A stretch of 45,161 bases of DNA from Ruminococcus flavefaciens. Lineage in GTDB: Bacteria; Bacillota; Clostridia; Oscillospirales; Ruminococcaceae. Below are positions 1-7,578 of this stretch, piece after piece. Every line of letters begins with the position of its first letter. The first letter of the stretch is position 1. The notes under the pieces are model-generated. The model saw only the letters and a list, made by a program, of their open reading frames with translations, searched no databases and was not told the DNA's origin. The DNA lies in assembly GCA_902762855.1 (NCBI GenBank), contig CACWPR010000006.1, forward strand, positions 1 to 45,161, written 5' to 3'. The translations under genes and the position numbers were made by a program.

Positions 1-118
1 ACTGACGTATGTCAAGGGATTTCTGTGCAAGATGACGGAAAATATCCAAGCAGATTCAGTACAAAGACGTCAGGCGGTCTTTGTGCGGTGTTGCCTTAAT
101 GGCTTGCCGTCTGTCGGG
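1..118. other. Possible edge of an inserted element
   Basis: This stretch contains no gene start. The neighbouring lipoprotein gene reads into it and stops after a short tail unlike a lipoprotein domain. From memory, similar sequence (around the CTTTGTGCGGTGTTGCC core at 79-95) recurs in gut Clostridia next to insertion elements; I could not search this. No transposase is visible, since the window ends here. The call is tentative. Confidence 0.25.
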
Positions 119-453
119 CTGTCAGGCACGAGGTCATTGCTTGCAGTGAAGCTGAAATTGCTGAGGTCATAGGAAGTGGAGCCCTCAGGTGCCGGAGCTG
201 CTGCCGGGTAGCTTGCCGGCTGAGCAGTTTCAGTTTCAGCGGCAGTTCCGGTAACTGTTTCTGAGTTGCCCTCATTCCGGCTCACGTTTTCAGCGGAGAC
301 TTCCTCAGTTGTTTCGGTCTCAGTCAGTGAGGTCTCCGTCAGGGAAGTCCCTTCCGTGGAGCTCACCTCTGATGAGGGGCTGTCCTTTGAGGAGCAGCTT
401 GTCAGAGTCAGCAGGAGCGCAGCAAAAGCTGCGGTGAAGATACTTTTTTTCAC
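70..453 (-). CDS. Small lipoprotein, probably truncated at its C-terminus
   Basis: A 127-residue protein with a lipoprotein signal peptide: basic KK start, hydrophobic stretch and lipobox LTSC near residue 19, then a long Ser/Thr/Glu linker. After the linker a domain seems to begin (YDLSNFSF, similar to the ETGDFTFTM segment at the same place in the lipoprotein at 1179-2198), but it ends after only about 30 residues in a basic tail with no visible relation to that domain. The start is GTG at 453, because it directly precedes the signal peptide and overlaps the ATGTGA end of the upstream gene, which suggests translational coupling. It is last in the minus-strand gene series. Function unknown. 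The short end suggests disruption by an element at the window edge. Confidence 0.6.
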   Translation of the reverse strand: MKKSIFTAAFAALLLTLTSCSSKDSPSSEVSSTEGTSLTETSLTETETTEEVSAENVSRNEGNSETVTGTAAETETAQPASYPAAAPAPEGSTSYDLSNFSFTASNDLVPDSPTDGKPLRQHRTKTA

Positions 454-1154
454 ATCCGCAGTCCACAGTTGGTCTTGAAGAGCTTTGCGAGGAAGGCAAC
501 TCCGCCGAGAGCTGCGATGCCGTAGCACTCTGCCATGTGCTTATAGTACCTGGTCTTCATTTCGAGGTTATCCAGAGTCTTTCCGAAGTTTGAGAAGAAG
601 TCACCGAATGAGCCCTCTGTGAAGCCGTACTCATCCTTGATTATCCTGTCCACCTCAGACTTTTCCAGCCCGAAGCCATCGCCGTACATATACAGTTCCT
701 GGCGCACCTTCTGGAATTCGTCCGACATAGCCCAGCACCAGACTATCTTTTCGGCAAGGTAAATGGTAAAGACGATAACGCATACGCATATGATGCCTAT
801 GGCCGTAGGGCTGAGTTCGTCGTCCTTTGTGGCGAAGATACATCCGCCCACAGCGCCGACTGCGAGCAGCATTCCGCAAACGCTGGCGATAAAGCCTATC
901 TTTCCGATTAGTATCCACAGCAAAAAGCCGGGGATAGCACCGATACAGGCGCCGAGTATGCCTTTGAGAATGCTTTCGACTATGGACTTCTCCTTTACGG
1001 GAGTGAGCTTGCCGGCGGCATAAACGTCCTCTGCGCTGAATACAGCCTCTTTTGCAGGGGCCTCATAGCCTGAGGTATAGTCTGGTTTTTTTATAGGTCT
1101 TACAGTTGAGAGCTCCTGCTGTGAGCCGGAGCCTGTGTTGTTGAGTTCTTCCAT
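450..1154 (-). CDS. Membrane protein of unknown function
   Basis: A 234-residue protein. The first 60 residues are polar and lack a signal peptide. Two or three hydrophobic segments follow (roughly residues 65-110 and 118-140), then a charged region (about 145-205) and a last hydrophobic stretch near the C-terminus ending in Cys-Gly-Leu-Arg-Met. I chose the ATG at 1154 because AAAGGG lies about 11 nt upstream; a TTG three codons earlier sits too close to that site. The gene overlaps the next lipoprotein gene by 4 nt and follows another lipoprotein by 24 nt. No family recognised. Confidence 0.7.
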   Translation of the reverse strand: MEELNNTGSGSQQELSTVRPIKKPDYTSGYEAPAKEAVFSAEDVYAAGKLTPVKEKSIVESILKGILGACIGAIPGFLLWILIGKIGFIASVCGMLLAVGAVGGCIFATKDDELSPTAIGIICVCVIVFTIYLAEKIVWCWAMSDEFQKVRQELYMYGDGFGLEKSEVDRIIKDEYGFTEGSFGDFFSNFGKTLDNLEMKTRYYKHMAECYGIAALGGVAFLAKLFKTNCGLRM

Positions 1155-1178
1155 GGTATCCAATTCCCTTTTGTAATT

Positions 1179-2198
1179 TTACTTGAATCTGATGCTGTCG
1201 ATGAGGGGCTGAATATCAGCCGTAAATTTCTCAGTTATTGACTGGTCGCTTGAAATACAGGATGTGAATACAGTTCCGTTGACCTCGAAGATATACCAGT
1301 CGACATTCAGCTTTGCGAAGCTGCTGTTAACGGTCTTGACAAGATGTACCGCAGGGTATCCGAGGTATTCTGAATCCTCCTCTGAAAAGCTCTCAGTGTC
1401 CGACGAATTCTTCCATTTGCTCAGGAGGTCCTCCTTTATCTCGTCAGCGGACCGTTCGTCAGCTTTAAGGTTAAAGCCGCAGAGCGTGCTTGCGAAGTCA
1501 GGCTGGATATTGTATCTCACATCCATGGCGCTTTCAGATGAGTTCATGCTCTTGACGTAGAAATTCTCTCCGACAGTTGCAGTAAAATAACTGCAATCGT
1601 ATTCCTCCGGCTGAGTTTTCAGCGGTTCACCGCTGTATTCAACTGAGCCGAGGATAAAGTTTATATCGTCCCGATAGCTCTCCAGTTCCCCCAATGGAGC
1701 GCCTGAGACAAGAGTGAACAGGTCACCGTTGCCGAACTGTACAATGTCCATGCGGTAATCTGCGTCCTCGCCCTGTACGGTCTGCTTTGCGGTAATAGTG
1801 TAAGCCGGAGCATCCCCTACAGTATTTTCTTCACCTTTGCAGTCTTTGAAGTCTGTATCTTCCATGTCCTTGAGGAGTCCCTCACCGAATCCGGCTGCGG
1901 ACTGATGCAGGGCAAGTACTGTGGTAACTCCTGCCAGAGCGTCATTTCCAAGAGTAAAGGAATACTCGCAGTCCAGTTCCAGAGACTGGTCTGAGACCTT
2001 TGCATCCGCTGGCATGGTGAATGTGAAATCACCTGTTTCTGTGGAGTATTTCTCTCCCGGAGTTACGATGGCTGATGCCGTTTCAGTAGTTTCAGCGGCT
2101 GTGCTCTCACTTTCTGATGAGTTGTCATTTCCCCCACAGCTCCAGACCGATGCAGAAAGTCCTGCCGCCAGTATAAGTGATAATATTCTTTTTTTCAT
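1179..2198 (-). CDS. Lipoprotein with a probable PsbP/DUF1795-like fold
   Basis: A 339-residue lipoprotein: KKR start, hydrophobic core, lipobox SVWSC, then a Ser/Glu/Thr linker. The rest appears to be two related halves (about residues 50-190 and 205-339). The first begins TETGDFTFTMP, and both end in a segment about a 'VDSIRF' or 'ILGSVEYS' strand, as in PsbP/DUF1795-type domains that read 'TFTVPEGWK...IINSIKF'. The fold assignment is inference. The ATG at 2198 is preferred over one at 2213 because GGGAG lies 7 nt upstream of it. It is probably anchored on the outer face of the membrane. It lies 22 nt downstream of another lipoprotein gene in the same series. Confidence 0.75.
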   Translation of the reverse strand: MKKRILSLILAAGLSASVWSCGGNDNSSESESTAAETTETASAIVTPGEKYSTETGDFTFTMPADAKVSDQSLELDCEYSFTLGNDALAGVTTVLALHQSAAGFGEGLLKDMEDTDFKDCKGEENTVGDAPAYTITAKQTVQGEDADYRMDIVQFGNGDLFTLVSGAPLGELESYRDDINFILGSVEYSGEPLKTQPEEYDCSYFTATVGENFYVKSMNSSESAMDVRYNIQPDFASTLCGFNLKADERSADEIKEDLLSKWKNSSDTESFSEEDSEYLGYPAVHLVKTVNSSFAKLNVDWYIFEVNGTVFTSCISSDQSITEKFTADIQPLIDSIRFK

Positions 2199-2220
2199 TC
2201 CCAATTCTCCCATTGTATGA

Positions 2221-2844
2221 TTATGTGCAGCTTACAGTGCCCAGCAGCTCCATGATGACCGGCTCATATTGGCTTATGTCCTCATCCGGAGTGCTGAAAA
2301 GGAACTGTACAGTTCCTCCGTTGCAGACCATATGGTATTCCTTCCATGTTCTGTCGTTGAGCCGGTAGCTGAGTGTAAATACCTGCATGGCATTTATCGG
2401 AAGCTCTTCCACCTCAGTTACATTTGAGTAACGCTCAGTGTCGTCAAGGCGGCTCTCATATACGTCATGTAAGTGTTCTTCGACCTCCGCTGCGCTGTCT
2501 GCTGAGTAGGAAGTGATGTCAGCGCTCAGGGGTTCAGTCTTATGGTTTATGATGTACTCCACGGACTTGGCCATATCTTTTGACCACTGGTCCTCAGGAG
2601 CACTGAACCGGCATTCATGTCCGGTGGTTACGAGAAGGACGCATTCCCCGTCTGCGCTTTCATCCTCTGTCGGCTGCTCTTCCTCCGGAGCTGTTTCCGG
2701 GGCAGATGTGCCGGGAGCTGTGGTCTCCTCTGCAGCAGTCTGTGAAGAGACTTTGCTTTCAGAGCTGCTGTCATTGTTTCCGCATGAGACCATAGCGGTT
2801 ACAGCGAGTATCAGTGCAGATACGAGTGCGATGTGTTTTTTCAT
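2221..2844 (-). CDS. Lipoprotein of unknown function
   Basis: A 207-residue lipoprotein: MKKH start, hydrophobic core, lipobox AMVSC, then an acidic Ser/Glu/Thr/Pro linker up to about residue 70. The C-terminal 135 residues form one mixed alpha/beta domain with segments such as CRFSAPEDQWSK and VQFLFSTPDEDI, resembling half of the neighbouring 339-residue lipoprotein. The start codon overlaps the stop of the upstream Lgt-like gene (ATGA), with AAAGGAG 9 nt upstream inside that gene, so the two are very likely translationally coupled. No enzymatic residues recognised. Confidence 0.75.
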   Translation of the reverse strand: MKKHIALVSALILAVTAMVSCGNNDSSSESKVSSQTAAEETTAPGTSAPETAPEEEQPTEDESADGECVLLVTTGHECRFSAPEDQWSKDMAKSVEYIINHKTEPLSADITSYSADSAAEVEEHLHDVYESRLDDTERYSNVTEVEELPINAMQVFTLSYRLNDRTWKEYHMVCNGGTVQFLFSTPDEDISQYEPVIMELLGTVSCT

Positions 2845-3542
2845 ATGTTGGAGCTCCTTTTGTGCCAATTATATATGAGCGGACAGCCGCACAGAAGTAT
2901 TGCCAGGATGCAGACTGTCTGCCCGATCGATATAAATTTGCCTGTGTGCGTATCCCTTAGAAATTCCAGGGAGCATTTTGCCGCTGCGGAGGTGATGAAT
3001 ACCTTCCGCACCGAGTTGATGTCATGTTTCCTGAGCATTACCATGCCGGAAATGAATATTGCTGCGAATACCGCCGATTCCAGAGCCTGTACCGGAAATA
3101 CACTGACGTCAGTGCCGGAGTACTCTACTGACAGCGGTCCGCTGTATCTTATGCCGTGACAGCAGCCTGCTGAAAGGCATCCGAGCTTAGCTATGCTGTA
3201 CATCAGCGGAAGAGCGAATGTGCAGTTTTGCAGCATTATGTTCCTGTGACCTGTTCCCGGCGGTATCAGTGATACCAGTATAGCCGCAATGTAAACTCCC
3301 ATTGCCGCTCCTATTGAGGCAAGCCCGATACGCTTTCCGCCGGAGGTGATAAAGGTGTAAAGACAAGCACAGCACCAGCTCGATGCAGGTATCAGTGCAA
3401 TCAGGAGCAAGGCCTTTTTGAACGGTATGCCTCGCTTTATGCAAAGCCGGAATATCACCGCAATTCCTGATGCTATGGAAAGCAGGATGAACAGCCCGTA
3501 GGGTGAGATGCCGGAGTAGCCGGTGTTTATATGTATACTCAT
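2841..3542 (-). CDS. Lgt-family (prolipoprotein diacylglyceryl transferase-like) membrane protein
   Basis: A 233-residue protein with about six or seven hydrophobic segments. It resembles Lgt, which moves diacylglycerol from phosphatidylglycerol to the lipobox Cys. Visible signs are SPYGLFILLSIASG near residue 13, IAKLGCLSAGCCHG at 117-130 in place of the Lgt signature RIGNFxNGExxG, and FPVQALESAVFA at 149-160, matching the 'FPTQLYE' motif. It departs from true Lgt: the HGGL segment reads SIGAAMG, and the signature Arg is Lys. It is therefore a divergent paralogue of the GCC-type seen in Firmicutes, whose activity I cannot judge. It sits among at least five lipoprotein genes and overlaps one by 4 nt, which points to lipoprotein maturation or lipid transfer. 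Confidence 0.75.
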   Translation of the reverse strand: MSIHINTGYSGISPYGLFILLSIASGIAVIFRLCIKRGIPFKKALLLIALIPASSWCCACLYTFITSGGKRIGLASIGAAMGVYIAAILVSLIPPGTGHRNIMLQNCTFALPLMYSIAKLGCLSAGCCHGIRYSGPLSVEYSGTDVSVFPVQALESAVFAAIFISGMVMLRKHDINSVRKVFITSAAAKCSLEFLRDTHTGKFISIGQTVCILAILLCGCPLIYNWHKRSSNI

Positions 3543-3546
3543 GGTA

Positions 3547-4101
3547 TCAGCCTATCCTTAATCCTTCGAGTATGCCGTTCCCGGCGCCTTCACAGGAATC
3601 ACAGGCTTTTGAGATAGCGTAACCGAGTATCGCAAGTCCTATGAGGAGTATCACGAAGAGTACGGAAAGAGTTTTGGTAATTATCTCAGCAGGTTTATTG
3701 TCTGAAAATACTATACGTACTGCAAACAGAGTAATGATACCGGCGGCAATAGGTATAAGTGACTGAGCCGCTCCCTCGCTGAAATACAGGAACATCAGAC
3801 CGAAGATTATCGCAAATATCGCAAGCATCACAATTATGTATGCAATGGGAGCGTCCCTTTCAACAGGTTCGTTGTCGTCAGAGGGCTCATGGCTGAAAAT
3901 AAGGAGCTCCTCATTTTCGTTGTTGAGGTAGTGCAGCTTTTCATCCAAGGTCATATAATGACACCACCGCCCGTCAAGGAGCTGAACGAAATCGAACTTT
4001 TTCAGCAGTTCCACGTCAGTGTCCTGCGGAGCGATAATTGCAGGTTTTCCGTCAAGGAATTCATAGTCACAGCCTTGGATGTCATAGTACGTTATTTTCA
4101 T
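3547..4101 (-). CDS. Membrane protein of unknown function
   Basis: A 184-residue protein. The N-terminal half (1-85) is soluble and acidic, with the pattern FDFVQLLDGRWCHYM followed by TLDEKLHYLNNENEEL, and probably faces the cytoplasm. Three hydrophobic segments follow (about residues 90-112, 116-132 and 143-163), then a short tail with a CDSC pair. The start is ATG at 4101 with AAAGGTGA five nt upstream; an in-frame GTG three codons earlier overlaps that site. It lies 4 nt upstream of the Lgt-like gene. No family recognised. Confidence 0.65.
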   Translation of the reverse strand: MKITYYDIQGCDYEFLDGKPAIIAPQDTDVELLKKFDFVQLLDGRWCHYMTLDEKLHYLNNENEELLIFSHEPSDDNEPVERDAPIAYIIVMLAIFAIIFGLMFLYFSEGAAQSLIPIAAGIITLFAVRIVFSDNKPAEIITKTLSVLFVILLIGLAILGYAISKACDSCEGAGNGILEGLRIG

Positions 4102-4115
4102 GGCGGTCACCTTTT

Positions 4116-4152
4116 AATTCATAATTCATAATGCATAATGCATAATTGAATG
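4116..4152. repeat. Short AT-rich tandem repeat
   Basis: Repeated units of the type ATAATTCATAATGCATAATG lie between the purine gene and the next gene on the minus strand. The sequence is partly palindromic and is the kind of intergenic repeat common in Firmicutes. The following stretch to 4284 is GC-richer, has no open frame of its own and contains poorly matched inverted segments; it may be a small mobile repeat. Confidence 0.45.
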
Positions 4153-4284
4153 AAGGGGAGCCGTTCCGGCGTCCGTTTTCCGTACACATATTGCTCCCGT
4201 AAGCGAAAGCAGAGTTGGTCTGACGTACAGAGTGAGCGAGTTTACGAGCAACAACGTGCAAGGGTGCAGCGTCACGCTGGCTGA

Positions 4285-5466
4285 TCAATGGTGGAAAAGA
4301 CGTATGCCTGTGAATGCCATAGCGATGTTGTACTTGTTGCAGGTCTCGATAACGTTGTCGTCACGGATAGAACCGCCGGGCTCTGCGATGTATGCAACAC
4401 CGGACTTCTTAGCTCTCTCGATGTTGTCGCCGAAGGGGAAGAATGCGTCAGAGCCGAGGCAAACGTCAGTATTCTTAGCCAGCCAGGCCTTCTTTTCTTC
4501 AACAGTGAATACCTCAGGCTTTACCTTGAAAATTCTCTGCCACTCGCCTTCACGGAGAACGTCCTCGTACTCATCGCCGATGTAAACATCGATAGCGTTG
4601 TCACGGTCAGCACGGCGGATGTCGTCAACGAACTGGAGTCCCATTACCTTGGGGGACTGTCTCAGCCACCAGTTATCAGCCTTCTGACCTGCCAGACGTG
4701 TGCAGTGGATACGGGACTGCTGTCCTGCACCGATACCGATAGCCTGGCCGTCCTTGACGTAGCAAACAGAGTTTGACTGAGTGTATTTGAGAGTGATGAG
4801 AGAGATAAGGAGGTCGTCCTTCTTGTCATCGGGGATGTTCTTGTTGTCGGTGACAACATTTGAAAGGAGCTCACGGTTGATGTCCAGCTCGTTGCGTCCC
4901 TGCTCGAAGGAAACTCCGTATACCTGCTTTGTCTCGATAGGAGCAGGCTTGTAGTTCTCATCTATCTTGAGTATGCAGTAGGTGCCCTTTCTCTTGGACT
5001 TCAGTATTTCCAGAGCCTCAGGGTCATAGTCGGGAGCGATAATACCGTCGCTTACCTCACGCTGTATCATCTTTGCAGTGCAAACGTCTACCTTATCGGA
5101 AAGAGCGATGAAGTCGCCGTAAGAGGACATTCTGTCAGCGCCTCTTGCTCTTGCGTAAGCGCTTGCAAGGGGAGAGAGCTCGCCCAGGTCGTCTACCCAG
5201 TATATCTTCTTGAGGTCATCAGAGAGAGGACGTCCGATAGCTGCGCCGGCAGGAGAAACGTGCTTGAAAGAGGTAGCTGCACAAACACCTGTAGCAGCCT
5301 TGAGCTCCTTTACGAGCTGCCAGCCGTTGAGAGCGTCCAGAAGGTTGATATAGCCGGGACGTCCGCAGAGGACCTCGATAGGGAGCTCACTGCCGTCAGC
5401 CATATAAACTCTTGACGGTTTCTGATTGGGGTTGCATCCATACTTTAACTGCATTTCATTTGACAT
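4285..5466 (-). CDS. purH: AICAR transformylase, stand-alone (PurH C-terminal domain only)
   Basis: A 393-residue enzyme for step 9 of purine synthesis: transfer of a formyl group from 10-formyl-THF to AICAR, giving FAICAR. It starts with KYGCNPNQKPS and carries the catalytic Lys-His in ATSFKHVSPAGAA (K68, H69), the GIGAGQQSRIHC segment and the terminal RLFHH. Full PurH/ATIC is 500-590 residues; the N-terminal MGS-like IMP cyclohydrolase domain is absent, and no trace of it precedes the start. The wording of the motifs is closer to the ATIC type than to E. coli PurH, from memory. The missing cyclohydrolase step is supplied by the PurO-type gene at 7578-8291. An AGGAGG lies just before the ATG. 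Confidence 0.93.
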   Translation of the reverse strand: MSNEMQLKYGCNPNQKPSRVYMADGSELPIEVLCGRPGYINLLDALNGWQLVKELKAATGVCAATSFKHVSPAGAAIGRPLSDDLKKIYWVDDLGELSPLASAYARARGADRMSSYGDFIALSDKVDVCTAKMIQREVSDGIIAPDYDPEALEILKSKRKGTYCILKIDENYKPAPIETKQVYGVSFEQGRNELDINRELLSNVVTDNKNIPDDKKDDLLISLITLKYTQSNSVCYVKDGQAIGIGAGQQSRIHCTRLAGQKADNWWLRQSPKVMGLQFVDDIRRADRDNAIDVYIGDEYEDVLREGEWQRIFKVKPEVFTVEEKKAWLAKNTDVCLGSDAFFPFGDNIERAKKSGVAYIAEPGGSIRDDNVIETCNKYNIAMAFTGIRLFHH

Positions 5467-5521
5467 AATAATGTCCTCCTTTATGTATATTGGTTATTGG
5501 TTTTATGTTATGACCGGGGAC

Positions 5522-6082
5522 TCAGTCCTCGCTGGTGTCCTCGGAAGATTTATCGGAGTAGTAGGACAGGCTGTCGTGGTCAAAGGGTATTATCTTCCAC
5601 CCGTCATTTTCCAGCTCCACAGCGGCGACTTCCTGTGCCTGAGTGTCATCATCACCATCTTTGGCCCTTGTGGCTTTTACATCGTACCAGAAGCCTGCTT
5701 TGACAGTGGTCTCAGCATCGTAGAGGTCGAAAAAGAAGCCTTCAGCGCTTTTGAGCTCATCCTCAGTGAGTTCGCCGCCCATTTTTACTTCGTCTATCTT
5801 GTAGGAATATCCGTCGTCAAGGTCAGCCTGGATGTCATCGTTGTAGTCCTGGACCATATTGTCCCATTCACCCTTATCCTTCAGCGTATCTATGTACTCA
5901 TCGGGGAAGGTGCAGGTGAAATAGTCCTCAGCGCCCTTGGGTGTTATGGCAGCGTCCGCCCATTTTTCCACTATCTTTTCATGCTTGCTGCTATTGCTGC
6001 CGCCGTCGTCACTGTCTCCGCAGGCTGTAAAAACAGACGCTGTCATAAGGCAGGACAGGAAAAGAGCTGCAAATTTCTTCAT
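5522..6082 (-). CDS. Small acidic lipoprotein
   Basis: A 186-residue lipoprotein: MKK start, hydrophobic core, lipobox VFTAC, Asp/Gly/Ser spacer. The mature domain begins with a helical EKIVEKWADA segment, followed by a 'YFTCTFPDEYIDTL' stretch and an acidic C-terminal tail, giving an overall shape like DUF4878-type lipoproteins (inference). AAGGAG lies 8-9 nt before the ATG. It is placed between the YD-repeat lipoprotein and the AICAR transformylase gene with 55-nt gaps on both sides, so cotranscription is likely. Function unknown. Confidence 0.75.
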   Translation of the reverse strand: MKKFAALFLSCLMTASVFTACGDSDDGGSNSSKHEKIVEKWADAAITPKGAEDYFTCTFPDEYIDTLKDKGEWDNMVQDYNDDIQADLDDGYSYKIDEVKMGGELTEDELKSAEGFFFDLYDAETTVKAGFWYDVKATRAKDGDDDTQAQEVAAVELENDGWKIIPFDHDSLSYYSDKSSEDTSED

Positions 6083-6137
6083 AGTTTTACTCCTTAGTAT
6101 CGTTATTCAGATGCCGGCACGATGTATTGCAGTGATG

Positions 6138-7025
6138 TCAGGACCGGAGCTCCTCATAGTCGTAGAGCTCATACCAGTTTATCTGGCCGTTGAGGTAGTT
6201 TTCCAGCTTTTCGATACGGCCGGACTGGTCGTATTTGCTTTTGAGCACTGACTCATTTGTGACGGTGCCGTCTGCTGCAAGGTCCTGCTGGGTCTGGCAG
6301 ACAGTATTGCCGTTTTCGTCGTATTCGTAGGAAAAGAGTTGTTTTGGAATTTCTCCGGACTCGTTTATCCGTTCAGCCGTAAGGATATTTCCGCTGCTGT
6401 CGCAGGTATAGGTCTCGGTGTATTTGACCGAGCCGTCGTTCCAGAATTCCTGCCGCTGAGTTTTGAAGCCGTTTTCGTCGTACTCATAGCTGCTGCTTGA
6501 AATTACGGACTCCTGTCCGTTCAGACCGTTTATCAGGGTGCCGTGTATCAGGTCGCCGTGGTCGTTGTACTCATATACCGATGTGTTTTTCAAGACTCCG
6601 GAGTCTGCATCGTAGACCTCCACAGTCAGCGGGTCACCGTTTTCGTTGTAGGTATAGACAGTTCTTGTGGACACATAGCCGTAGTCCAGGACCTCGGCAG
6701 GGGAGCCGTCCTCGTTGTAGATGTAGGAATAGCTCCTCATGGGAGTCTCATCGCCTGTTACCACATCGGAGCTTGCAGAGCGCACGATATTGCCGTGGTC
6801 GTCGTAGGTCTCCGCTGTTTTGGATGCAAGGACTGTCTTATTGAAGCGGCGGACTATCCTTCTGTAAGACGCAGATTCCGGAAGAGGCTCATTGAACTCT
6901 GCTCTCTGGGGAGGTCCCAGGGTAGCAGGCTCCGAAGAAAGAGCACCTCCTGAGCTGGTTCCGCAGCCTGAGAGACATATAGTCCCTGCAAGGCAGAAAA
7001 GGGGTATCATCAAAGACTTTTTCAT
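6138..7025 (-). CDS. Lipoprotein with YD/RHS-like repeats
   Basis: A 295-residue lipoprotein: MKKS start, lipobox LSGC near residue 21, then from residue 60 to the end about eight imperfect repeats around Tyr-x-Tyr-(N/D)-(E/D)-x-G (YEYNDHGDL, YEYDENGFK, YTYNENGDP, YEYDENGNT). Such repeats form the beta-rich shells or rods of RHS/YD proteins and of toxin-associated MORN-like proteins. No toxin or protease domain follows, so it is more likely a surface binding or structural protein than a polymorphic toxin. GGAGG lies 6 nt before the ATG. It starts 13 nt after the zinc-ribbon membrane gene in the same series. Confidence 0.78.
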   Translation of the reverse strand: MKKSLMIPLFCLAGTICLSGCGTSSGGALSSEPATLGPPQRAEFNEPLPESASYRRIVRRFNKTVLASKTAETYDDHGNIVRSASSDVVTGDETPMRSYSYIYNEDGSPAEVLDYGYVSTRTVYTYNENGDPLTVEVYDADSGVLKNTSVYEYNDHGDLIHGTLINGLNGQESVISSSSYEYDENGFKTQRQEFWNDGSVKYTETYTCDSSGNILTAERINESGEIPKQLFSYEYDENGNTVCQTQQDLAADGTVTNESVLKSKYDQSGRIEKLENYLNGQINWYELYDYEELRS

Positions 7026-7038
7026 ACTTCGCCTCCGC

Positions 7039-7578
7039 TCACAGGATATATTCCATAAGGAAGAATGCGGCTATAAGTGATATGACGAGCACGGCCGCTT
7101 CGATGCCGAGCAGGATAAAGAAAGCAGACCACCTTTTGGTGCCGGTCCTTGTGACCTTGTCCTGTTCAACGTCGTAGCAGGGGTAAGCAGCGGCAAAGAA
7201 TGCCGGTATCATAAAACACATGAGCACTATAATAATAATTATCATAGAGCCTACTCCAATGGCAGTTTCGTCCTCGTCGTTTGAGCCGCCCACAAGGGCA
7301 AAAGCCAGGGTGTTGAGCACAAATATTATGGAGAGGAAGAATCCGAAGCCGCCCTTCCACTTTTTCAGTGCCCTGTGGTATTCCTTCATTCTGCCGGCCT
7401 GTTCAGCAATGCCATCTTTCGCCTTGAGCTCACGCTGCATGGCGGACATCTTAGCATGGTCGGCGAGAGGACCTATGAAAATATCGGACTTGCAGTAGGG
7501 ACATTCCGTAGTGGCCTGTCCCGGTACTACATCCAGGTCTGCACCGCAGTTGGGGCAGTTGAGTGAGATATTTGCCAT
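7039..7578 (-). CDS. Zinc-ribbon membrane protein
   Basis: A 179-residue protein with an N-terminal zinc ribbon: CPNCGADL at 8-15 and CPYCKSDI at 27-34. A charged helical stretch (about 40-72) and three hydrophobic segments (about 76-97, 107-132 and 151-176) follow. Proteins with this layout are common in Firmicutes and are thought to sense or scaffold at the membrane; no function is established. The ATG overlaps the stop of the cyclohydrolase gene (TAATG) and has only a weak ribosome site, so translation is probably coupled to purO. Confidence 0.75.
   Translation of the reverse strand: MANISLNCPNCGADLDVVPGQATTECPYCKSDIFIGPLADHAKMSAMQRELKAKDGIAEQAGRMKEYHRALKKWKGGFGFFLSIIFVLNTLAFALVGGSNDEDETAIGVGSMIIIIIVLMCFMIPAFFAAAYPCYDVEQDKVTRTGTKRWSAFFILLGIEAAVLVISLIAAFFLMEYIL

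Noticed and set aside
6138-7025. Polymorphic toxin and immunity locus based on YD repeats and the DUF6985-like gene
   Set aside because: There is no toxin tip or secretion-linked domain, and the two genes are separated by unrelated genes.
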